Shown piece by piece: positions 14,837 through 26,800 of a stretch of 64,000 nt of DNA; position 1 is the stretch's first letter, and every line of letters starts with the position of its first letter. The DNA comes from Diphasiastrum complanatum (lineage: Eukaryota > Streptophyta > Lycopodiopsida > Lycopodiales > Lycopodiaceae): contig CM055097.1 of NCBI GenBank assembly GCA_029204225.1, positions 53,433,592 through 53,497,591 on the forward strand, in the 5' to 3' direction. The position numbers and the translations under genes were made by a program. Under the pieces are notes generated by a model. The model saw only the letters and a program-made list of their open reading frames with translations. It made no database searches and had not been told where the DNA came from.

Positions 14837-17800
14837 CTGTGATAACAGATGGCCGGGTTTAAAACACGTTTGAATTTTTGCTTACAAAGACCATGTAAAA
14901 AATTCAACTCACAAACAGATTTCCCAAAAAGCAGAGACCCATATTCAGCCAACCATGCCTAAAGTTGCCAGTAACTTGGAATCAGACATGCTTCATGAAA
15001 ACTGAATGCAAAAGGATCATGTATTCAGGATCTCGTTTCTATTTCCTTGTGTATATCTTCTTGAGCTTTACGTTAAAATGGTCCAACAGTGGTGAGTTGT
15101 TGAAAACTTTTTTCCTCTCCTTTGAGATCAGGAGTTCGAATGATAACTCCAGTAACGCAAAAGAAATGAGTGGAGCTTGAGATTACCTGCATCTCTGTAG
15201 ACAGCCAGATATCTTTAGCATTTGGAAAGCGTTCTCGTAAACGCTGAACAAGCTCCATGTACTTCTCCAGTCTAACTACTTTCATCTCTGATGCCTTATC
15301 TCCTTGCCTTATGTGAATGCTTATCAGCGGGTTAGGAGTCCATGGTTCATGATCAACCCAAACATACATCTCTATGGCACTGAGATTTCTTGCTGGTGTT
15401 ACCTGTGAGAAAACAAAGCCACCTCAATTGCTTGGTACTGCTCTTTTGCAAATGCATGACTACCATCTGCATATAGGGACCCAGTTAAAGGGCAGTTGAC
15501 AATGCTGTGAGAACTTAGCGATTAGATCGTTTGGAAAAAAAAATTCATCTTCATTTACATGAGGTCCTGTAATTGAACAATGAAATTGACAAATTTGCTC
15601 GCCTTCTCAGCAATCAATCAGCATTGCTTCAATCTATTTGTGAGATTGGAATATATCCAAATTCTCAGATCTTATTTGAGAAATCAGTGATGTCATGAGG
15701 TAAATTTAGAACAAAAACACATGCAACAAAGTTTCATCAGTATCCAAGCATATCTCATCGGTACCCAACATAGTTGCCCGTTCCGGAACTTGACCAAATT
15801 AAAAAAAAAGTATTGTTCTAACAAGGAAAAAAACAGCGACACTGACTTCAACCTATAAAAAAATATGTTGGAGATCGCTGGAGTCATCTACGCTGGATAG
15901 ACGTAGATGGTTGAGAGATAGTTATGTGCGCAGACAGTGTTAGCAGATTCCAGAGAATCCCCAGATGCTGAGCCAAGCTGAAGACACAGAGTATCTCTCA
16001 CCCATGACCGAGGAGGTCTCAGAAGGAGGAGAACAAAAGAAGCTGAGAGTCGAGGATTACTAGCTAGGATGATAGTTATTATCTATGTGAGCCTACGTGG
16101 TGTATCCCAGAGAAGGAACGACTATGTAGGAGCTAATAATGTTTTCTAGGCAATGTAAATAAGTGTAAACCCCCTTAAATAATCTAGAGTGAGCTACCTT
16201 TTGATGGTGACCTCTAGTGGAAGGGCTTTTTCCACTTGTAATTTCTAAGTTAGTGGAATTGCCACTTGGGCTCCACATGGGCAGCCCTCTTGCTTATTTA
16301 AGGGCCCCCCTCTCTTGTGAGGGAGCTTTGATTGTATTGTCAATCCTCTTGATTGAATAAAGAAGATCTATCACAAGTTCTTGGCAATTGTGAAGCTCCT
16401 TGTTCATGGCAATCTTCTTGAGTGAACTTTCTATGAGCATGTTCTGATTTCTTTTTGTGATTGTGGATTAATTAGATCTCTTGCTTACTTTCTTGCTTTG
16501 TGGAATGTAGATGTGGATTAACTTCCTTGATTCTTGATTTTGTAGTTTCAGTATGCAGGTAAACTATAGAGGCTGAGATTGTGGATCTGATTTTGCATAT
16601 TCACTAACAATCTTGTCCTTGATTGTTCTTGGGTATTCCAAGCATCAAGAAATGGGTGTTTCTTGATTTTTGGGCTGCTAGAATGCTATTAAGTAGTTAG
16701 TTTTCTTGTTTCTTATTTCTTGATTGAGTAGCTTAATCTTGTTATTGCATTTTCCCTGATTTCCTAAGATAGTTTGGTAGATAGATTGTAGATTTGCTCC
16801 CTATTCAGAACGTTGATCTATGCTTGAGCTAGGATTGGTTGCATGGCTTGTAAATGCATGTAGTTGAGTGAACGTATCCGTTTCATCCCACTGACAGGCT
16901 GGGAACACACGTTGTAATCTGAGAAATACTTCTGCTTGGAAACCGTTCTAAACAAGAAGATTTAATCGTAAAGAATTGTAACCATCGGAAGTAACAGGAG
17001 TAAGAAGAAGAAAGAACCGTGTTCACAGATTCGGCTGGAATCTGTGAATATTTGGCGTCATGTCCACAGCTACACAGACACTTATCAACGTCAAACCTTC
17101 CTGATCTGTGCTGCCAAACCATCGCTCTGAAATCTCACACACGCATCATTACCGAGCTCGTCACTTTGGTCTCAACTGACGTACAGCTCTGTTTTCGACC
17201 GAGGCTTCACGCTCCTTACCTAGCCGAGTTCCACAACTCTTGTCTGGACCGGACGAACCCTTGTTTCATTCACCTATTGAAGCTACACACTCACTCTCGA
17301 CCGAACCACTACTCGCAATATCCTGCCAGGTCTTGCGTTAAACCTCAACCGATGCTCATTGATCAGATCTCACCCGAGCCTTTCAGTTGACATCTCGACC
17401 ATAGACCTTCTGTTGTATCTCAACCGGTGCCTTTCAGTAACATCTTGACCAGAGCCTTCCGCCCTGATCTTGACCGAAGGCATTCCTGTCAAAGCTCGAC
17501 CAAAGGCATTCCCGTCAAAACTCGACCGGAGACATCCTATCACAACTCGACCGAAGGCATTTCTGTCAAGTCTCAATCGAAACAACCTGTCAAATCTTGA
17601 CCGGAGGCTTCTCTCAAATCTCGACCGAAGCTTTCTATTAGATCTCGACCGGAGACTTTCTCTCAAATCTCGACCGAAGCCTTCTATCAGATCTCGATTG
17701 GAGCCTTCCGTCCCGATCTCGACCGATGCACTCTGTTAGATCTCGACCGAAGCGTTTTATTAAATCTCGACCGAAGTACTCTATTAGATCTTGACCGATG

Positions 17801-20800
17801 TATTCTATTAAATCTCAACCGAAGTACTTTATCTGATCTCGACCGAAGCCATTCCTCTCAACCGGACCTTTCTATCAATTCTCAACCGAAGATTTCCTAT
17901 CAACTCTCAACCGAGAGCTTCGACTTCCAACTTGATCCAAGTCAACTTCAAGACAACGTCAACTTTCTTATTTGACTAGGTCTCAGTGTTTGCCAAATAC
18001 CACAGTTCTTTCCAACTTTATTGCAACACCCTAACACCAAAAAAACAAAACAATTGTGCCATTTGGACACCACCACATTATTAGTCTCTGACTAATATTT
18101 AAAAAAAAAAAACAAACAAACAAACACCAGTCTAGTTAGCACAAAGTCCAAGAGGCCTACTTACCCAATCCTAAGGTACTCTAGAATTGTTATGGATTGT
18201 CCTTACGATCCGAATTCCACGGAGGACTATCCACCAGTGATGGTCTCTTCATCTACCGAACAGGCTCAATTCATAGATATTCTAGGATGAAATCCCAAGT
18301 CCAAGAGCCATCAACTGATGGGAATCCATGCGTTTTGAAGCTCCATACGATCGACCACATTTTCATGCTGCAAAATCTTCACATGCACGAGCTCACTTAA
18401 ACGGTGCTTTTGCAAATAATGTTCCGCGTACTGAAAAACGAACTCCCAAGTTAGATTTACCTAAGTACGACGACAACACTGACCCTCAAAGATTTCTTCA
18501 AGTCTTTGAGAACGCATGTGATGTCTATGGTGAGACATCACCAGAAGCCATGGTTTAGCTCTTCTCGATGACCATGATCGATCGAGCACGAGAATGGTTT
18601 TAGCCTTGATCGTGAAGATAAACGGGGACTGGTCACTCTTGAAGGAAGCATTTATCAAACGATTCAAGCCATTTCGCTTGATCGAAAGTTCTTTTGTCAA
18701 GTTGAGTAATATCAAAATGACAAAAGATGAGAAAGTACGTGACTACATAGAAAGATTTAAAAGATCAAAAAGTCAGGTACAAGAACAACCAACTGAATCT
18801 ATGCTCATAATTTGGTTCCTCGTTGGACTCCCGCGATGGATATGACGTGAACTTCGCTCCAATGATAAATACACATCATTGAAACAAGCCATGTCCGATG
18901 CCATTCGAGAAGATGACGAGGGATCAGATATCGATGAGCCACGTGAACGGAGAGCACATCATGCTGTCCAAGAAGCTCGACCAAATGAGGAAACACGAGA
19001 ACAGTTATGGAAAACACAAATGGAGTTGCTTAACCAGCAACACTAGCAACAGATGGAGAAACTCACGAAAGAGTTTCAAAACACTCTTAAGTCTATCCAG
19101 AGTTCGATGCCAGGTCAGTTACCCACTGGCCAAATCCATCATAGACGAGAGAATAGTTGGTGCCCTCATTATTGAGGTGCACACACTGGCAATGAGTGCC
19201 TTTCATACCAACCGGTCCCAGATACTTCATTGATCAAATGCGACATCTACGACTTTATGGGTCATACCTCACTCTGTTGCTACATATCGCTTACAGCTTC
19301 CTGCTTCCGCACGCACCTGTGATGTATTCCCTTATGTGCTGCTATTGAGGATGACGCTCCTTGTGATGCCTCGTTTCCTACTGCTCTAGAATTATTTCCA
19401 TTTTTACCTGCTGCTATACTACAGGTTCGTCTATACCATAGTCGACACCACCGGTAGATTCAGTTTTTGGTCGTCCTATTGAGGAGGCCACTTGGGACCT
19501 ATTGATGTCTTTTATCATACACCATCACTTGTGGCTTAGGCTCGTGCTCTTGCTGCACTTGTTGATTCCTCTACATCAGATGTTGTTCTAGCTGTTGTTG
19601 ATGCACCAGGGCTTGCTGCTATTTGATCCAGTTTCTTTTCGACAGTTGGGTCTATTTTTTTGTGCCAGGGAGAGTTATGGACTCGGCTCAATACATTCGC
19701 CACGTCCATTGACATTTACTTAACTTTATGCATAAGCAAGCCTTGGGCCCTTTTTTATTCATTAGTGACACTTAGACTATATGGTTGGCCTTTGGCCTTA
19801 TTACTCATTATTAGGCCATTTGGACATATTACTGGAGAGTGGGGGCCTTTTTGGAGGTCGCATTATTTTCCCTCCCAGTTGGGCCCTAGCCACCGGAAGC
19901 TTCCTTTTAGGGCTTCCTCTTGGCTATAAGTAGGGAAACTGTGTCATTTGTTATTCAGCTGATGATATTGATCTCTCTCTTTAGTCTCCTTAATCTCTCT
20001 CTTTCCTGCTTTCTAGGGTTAAGTCTGCTTATGTGCTGCTTTCATAGCTTAAGTCTTGCTTATGTGATGCTTTCATAGCTTAGCTTTAGATCAATTGTGG
20101 CCTTATTCGTAACTTGTAGTCCAACTGCAAATGCTTGGCGGAATATTCCTAGACATTGTCGTCAACGGTGGTCGTCTACGGTGATATTACGAAGAGTTGT
20201 TTTTTGTTGACCCAATTTAACACTTTTTTCCTGATATATATTTTACATTTTTTATTTTCTTATTTCCTTGCTTGTTATTCTCTTTTTGCATGCCTATTTT
20301 TGTCCTGTTTACTTGTTAATAATTCATACTTGTACTTATTTACTCTCTGTGCATTTTCTTTTTCCATAAATACCCATTTGTCATGAATGTTCTAGGTCAA
20401 CAAATGCTAGACTACACCATATGACACAGATTTATCACACTTTAAGCCCATCTCATTTCTATCTGTATGATATCTCAATATTTCCAATTAAGCATACAAT
20501 CATTCATTGAGATACTTCTTTCCCATAAGAACTTCTACTTTGAGCCACAGTCATATTTTCCCCCCTGAAGTTCTTCATTTGCATCACACAGCTCCATTCC
20601 TCCGTACAGGGGGTTTCTGTCAAATCTCAACCGGAGCACGCCTGTCAAATCTCGACCGGAGCACCCACTCAGATCTCGATCGGAGCACCCACTCAAATCT
20701 CGACCGGAGCACCTCACTCAACTCTCAACCGGAGGTTCCAATTTCAAAACTCAACAAACCGGCACGTCACATCTCGCCTGAAACTGGACGACAGTACCCA

Positions 20801-23800
20801 TAAATGCCATACTCACGACACCATTTGCACCTCAGCAAAGTGCGAATTCTGGAGTTTCTTGCGACAATCTGCTGGCCATCTTCCTGCTCCTATGCTCGAT
20901 TCTGGCGCTCTCTTGTTCCATGTTTCTGTCCTCGGTTACACTCCACATCCACCGAGTATCCACCATCGTGGGTTGATTCCCATTCAGAGCGCCATCACCA
21001 ACACTTTCCAAACCTAACATCGCCTGTAGAATACTTATCAATTTGAAACTTTTCGCAATCTGAGGGGTAGTGGCACACGAGCATTCATCACGCTCCCGTT
21101 ACACTATTGACAACAACATCATCAACATAAAACACTTGTGTTCTTTCCACTTCATTCACCACCTCCACAAATCCATTTCCAGAGTTATCCACCTTCCCAA
21201 CATCTGCATCCTTGACCGACACCTCTACATCTTTTGCTTTCAGACATTATATCTTCTATTTTTCCTTACTCAATCTCATTCCATCACCACCCTTTCATTC
21301 CGCAACTGTAATAGATCCTAACACCACAGTAGGGCAAACACTAACTGATCCACCCAACCTTGCCTACTCCCTGATATAGAGTAAGCCCCTCCTAGCCCAG
21401 TGTGAGGACTGGTAGCATGCGGCTGCCAAGTGTCGGCCACGTGTCACTGACGTGGTCGACTGCACGTCGGGACCCAACTAGGGGCCCTGTCCTGCTGACA
21501 GAGTCCCTAGACTGTGTTAGGCCCACCATGGCTATGGACCGTGCTGGGGCACACTACTCACACTGTCTTGCCCTGTTGGTCGTGTACACTAGACACGACC
21601 CTGACTGTGGTATCTGACCTATCTGTGTTCTCTAGGGTTTGGCACTAGTTACGAGCTCATAACACTCCCTCCCCCTTAAGAACCGTCTTGGTCCTCTAAG
21701 ACAAAGTCTGGAAAAATCTTGCGAAGGACGGTGCCTCTTTCCCAAGTGGCATTCTCAACATGCTGATCATTCCACTTGACCAGATATTCTCGGTATAAGT
21801 ATGACGAGTCTGTGTCTCTCTACTATCAAGAATCTCCTCTGGTTCATGTGGAGGTTGCTGAGGATCCAATGGGAGAACTAGAACACTGTCCCCTACCAGA
21901 TTTTTTGATCTGGTTAAGGCTTTTCGTAAATGATTTACATGAAAGACTTGAAAAACCTTACTGTTGTGTGGGAGTTCTAGTTCATAGGTGACCTCGCCTA
22001 GTCTCCTACTGATGGTAAAGGGACCACAATACCTTGGAACAACTTAGCACACACTCCTGATTTGAGGGTTTTAGAGTCAACTGGAACTCTCAAGTAGACT
22101 TTCTCACTAGTGGAGAACTGCACATCTTCTCACCAGTGGAGAACTGCACATCCCGTCTGTGTGGATCTGCATAATGCCTGGCTCGATCCTGGGATTGCCT
22201 AATGCTATGCTTATCATGTTCTATCATCTGGCTTAGGTCCTCTAAAAAGTTTTTGGCTGCTTCAACTTTTTCTTGTTTAAACCCTACAGCTGTGGGTGAG
22301 CGTGGCTGAAAACCATACATCAACATAAATGGGTTGTATCCCGTAGCTGAATGTTTGGTACTGTTGTAAGCAAACTCTAATATTGAGAGATACTCCTCCC
22401 AATTAGTCTGCTTTTTGTTGATGTATGCACGAAGCATATCCTTGAGCACCTGATTTACCCTCTCTGTTTGATCGTCCGTTTGTGGATGGTCAATGGTACT
22501 CATATTAAGTTTAGTATGGAGATGATGGAATACTGCCCTCCAAAAATTTCCATTAAACTTACTGTCCCGGTCGCTGACTATGTCGGAAGGTAGACCGTAC
22601 AATTTAAATAGCCCGTCTACAAACAACCTCGCTAACTCTGGAGCTCTAACGATTGTTTTGGTCGAAATAAAATGAGCCATTTTGGTCAGACGGTCAACTG
22701 TGACCCATATAGCGTCATTACCCTTTTGGGTTTTAGGCAGGCCTACTATAAAATCCATGGAGATACTCTCCCATTTACCAGCTGGTATTTCTAAGGGCTA
22801 CAACAACCCTCCTGCCTTTAAACGCTCTGCTTTATTTACTTGACATTTCTGGCAACTGGTTACATACTGTTGGATGTCCTTTTTCATACTGGGCCAACAA
22901 AATTGCCTACAAAGAAGCTCATAGGTCTTCAGTATGCCTGGGTGTCCCGCACTATAGTTGTCATGACATTCATATAGGACCTGCTGCCTATAATCCTCTG
23001 AATTGGGGACACATACTCTATCTCTATAGAGCAAGTAATCATCCTGATTTGAATCCTTGAGTCAACTGATCCTCAACCACTGGGGTTTGCTTGGGTAATA
23101 CAGGCTCAGAATCCTTAACGTCATCTGACGACGTATACTCGGACTCATCATCATCCTCAACGGAAGCTGCCGTATTCTTGGATGAACTGGCACCAGCCCC
23201 GGGAACTGGTTTTGGAGTCTGTAACTGTCTGCTCTAGACTGAGTTCCAGATAGTAGAGAAGAATGCATCATGCTGGCACTTCCCTCTCAAGGACTCGAGT
23301 AACTCATTACAAATCCGAGTAAAACTCAACTCGTTTATCATAGGCATTCTGCTAAGGGCATCTGCTACTGTATTGAATTTCCCCCGTCTATATCTGATAG
23401 ACATATCAAACTCTTGCATCAACTCTGCCCAACGAGTTTTCCGACCTCTAAGCTCAGGTTGATTGCAAAGGTATCTGAGACTTTCATGGTCTGTCAGGAC
23501 CTCAAAGTTGGCACCATACAAATAATGCCGCCAAGTCTTAAGGGCATGGACTCTGGAAAAAAGTTCTTTTTCATAGGCACTGTACCTAGTCTGAGCTGTC
23601 TCGAGTTTTTTACTCTCGAACGCAACTGGTCGTCCACCTTGAGTTAGTACAGCACCAACTGCAAAGTCGCTAGCATCTGTTTCAACCACACATGGCTGAT
23701 TGGGGTCGACGACTTTTAAAACTGGTGCTGTAGCTAAGGCTGTTTTGAGAGCATCAAAGCTCTCCTGCTGTGCGGACTCCCAAATGAACTCCTTTCCCTT

Positions 23801-26800
23801 TCCCTTAAGAAGATTTGTCATGGGAACTGCTATCTGAGCATATTCCTTGACAAATCGTCTGTAATATCCCGCCAAACCAAGAAAGATCTGAAGTTCCAAA
23901 ATATTCCGAGGTCTCAGCCAACTGAGTATGGCTTTAACCTTATTCGGGTCCATCTTAATCTCATCTGAAGAGATAATGTGACCCAAATATGCTACTTCTT
24001 CAACGAAGAATTCACACTTGGATTGTTTAGCATAAAGCTTATGCTTTCTAAGCAGTCGAAACACCTTTCTAAGGTGTTTTAGATGCTCCTTCCTCGTTTT
24101 GTTGTAGACGAGGATGTCATCTAAAAATACGACTACAAACTTACCCAAGTATGGTCTGAGGACACTGTTCATCAAGGTCATAAAGGTAGCTGGAGCATTT
24201 GTGAGCCGAAATGGCATCACCTTAAACTCATAATGACCGTGACGAGTCCTAAAAGCTGTTTTCGAGACATCTTCTGACTTTATATGGACTTGATGATATC
24301 TCGATCTGAGGTCTATTTTACTGAAAAACTTAGCCCCGTCGAGTTGGTCAAACAACTCGTCTGCCCGAGGCATAGGATATTTATTCTTTATTGTGACTTT
24401 ATTGAGGGCTCTGTAATCTACGCAAAGACGCATAGACCCCTCTTTCTTTTTCACCAAAAGGACTGGTGAGGCCCATGGTGAACTTACTAGTCTGAATTTG
24501 GCCTTTCCCAAGATAATCTGTTAAATGCCTACTTATTTCTTCATCCTCTGTTCGGCTGACCCGATACGGAGGTTTAGAAACAGGTGCTGTACCTGGTACT
24601 AGGTTTATTACATGATCTACCTCTCTGCTAGGTGGCAAACCATGTGGGAAATCTTCAGGAAAAACATTTTTAAATTTAGACAATAAAGTTTCTAAATTTA
24701 TCTGCTGTATAGAACTAGAAATAGAAACTTCAGGAATAAACTGAAAGTCACATAAGAATACCTGATGGTCGTCGTCTCCGATTAGCTTACAGAGCTCTGA
24801 ACTGCAGACCATAGGACTGTTGGGAACATCATGCTCCCCATGCAACTGGATCTCTCGGCCTTTATGCTGAAAGCTGAGGGTGTTCTCCTAATAGTTTCTG
24901 TGGAGGGAAGGTCCTAAACTGTAGAGACAATCTCTCCCGAGAACAATGTCTGTGCGATCCAGGTGCATTATCTGAAAATTTATTTCATCTTGGTACCCCT
25001 GAATACCAAGATTTAAGTTACTTACCATAGTTTCCCAGATTTTTTTATCTTCACCCTTAGCTAATGAAACTATGTACCTATGCTGACTAGGTACTTCTGG
25101 AAGTTTAAGCTTTTTAACCAGGGTGTAGTTGATGAAATTATGGGTTGCCCCATCATCAACCATAATTTTCACTGACTGGTTACCAACTTTCCCATGCATA
25201 CGTACTAGGTCATGCGGCCCAAAGCTAAAGGGTCTCGCTAGCATTGCAGAGGTCAGCTGGCAACAGTGTTCATGGTCTTCATGATACACTTTGATCTCGG
25301 AAGCTGCCGAGTCACTGGGGAAACTTACAGTCTGAACAAGATGAACTTGTTTCTTATCTTTTTTATCTTTTTTAGTGAAAGGCCCCTTGGGACAGTGTCT
25401 GACTGTGTGTCCCTTGCCCATACACACAAAGCACAAACGTTCATGTTTGGCATTCTCAAAATCATCTGGTTTTAAGGGCTGTATGAGTGAAGGGCGTTTC
25501 TGAGGAGCTTCACTTTTAAATTTATCTTCTTTCTTTCTTTTTAAAAATTTCTTTTTAAATTGAAAGTCTTTCTGAGGAGGCTGCTCAGAAAGGGGCTGAT
25601 GTCTCGCCCTCTTCCTACCCACTCAATCATCATAGATTTGAGAGAGCTTGCTCAAGGGTAGTAGGCGAGTTTCTCTGGACCTCTACTTTATATTCATCTT
25701 TGAGGCCACGGACAAATCCCCTGATTTTTAGATAATCATCCATATTTTTAATCTTTAAAATTGCTTCTCGGTATTGCGAGATATATTGGATTAGGGACTT
25801 GTCCATTACTATTCTTTCCCAGGCTTCCCAGGCTCTATCAAGTTCATTTTCTGGTAGGAATTCCCTTAGGAAAGCTTCTTCAAAAGCTTTCCATGACTGG
25901 GGAGTCTGCCCAGTCTCCTGGAGATTTAACCACCACTTATAGGCCATGGGCCCTAAGGAAAGCCTCAATTTGCTTGCAAATGGTCAGGGGTCTGTTTAAG
26001 AGCATGAATGTTCTTCCATTTGTTGAGGAAGGTTTGTAGAATATCTGCATTTCTATCCTTCTCTTCCCCAATAGAAGTAGGAGGCTTTAAATCTTTAAAG
26101 ACACTGGGGTGAGACCGCAAAGTCTCACCTGAAATTGACGGAATTGGAGAAGGGGACAACTGAGAAGTGGAGGGAAGGCTTCCTTTCGCAGAACTCAAAA
26201 TCAAGCCTTTGAGTTCAGCGAACGAGTCATCCACACTGGACTTGAAATTGGCTAATGCCAACTTCAGTTCATCCACTTCTGTTACCAAGTGGAGAAACTG
26301 CTCCTTGGTAACCAGTTCGTCGAGTTCTTCGACGAACTGTTCCTGTTCTTCCATGTCCATAGGTTCTTTCCCTTTACTGTAAGCCAAGGCTTCTGTTTCA
26401 AGTTCGTCGAAGCCTCTCTCTAGGGGTTGATCAAGTCCCTGAGGAGTGGTCATTTTCAGAACTGAAAGAGAGGTACCTTAACTTCTGATTAAAAAAGTCA
26501 AAAAGACTAATTTACAACTGTACAAGAGAAAGGAAAGATGACTTAGTTGTTTCTGAGGACTGTACTTCCAAAGAAAATACGAAGAGCAACCCTCTCAGCT
26601 CTTTTTCCCAAGATTTCAGACCTGTTGTCCCAGAAAATCCCAGTTTGAAGCTCCAAAACGATGCCAAATTTCTCGGTTCTTGAGTTGAGTAGCTGACTAA
26701 TCTGATTTCAGATGTGGGGCTCCAACAAACTGAGTAAAAACCGGAAATATGCAAGAAAAATCCGGAATTTTTTTTATGTCCCTACCATCGCTATTTGGAC

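Noticed and set aside
17370-17739. Open frames on both strands of the minisatellite as repetitive proteins
   Set aside because: Unit lengths vary between 24 and 26 bases and the frame is lost in most of the array; no start context.
17340-17922. CRISPR-like array (regular short repeats)
   Set aside because: Units are contiguous and degenerate with no unique spacers, in a plant nuclear context.
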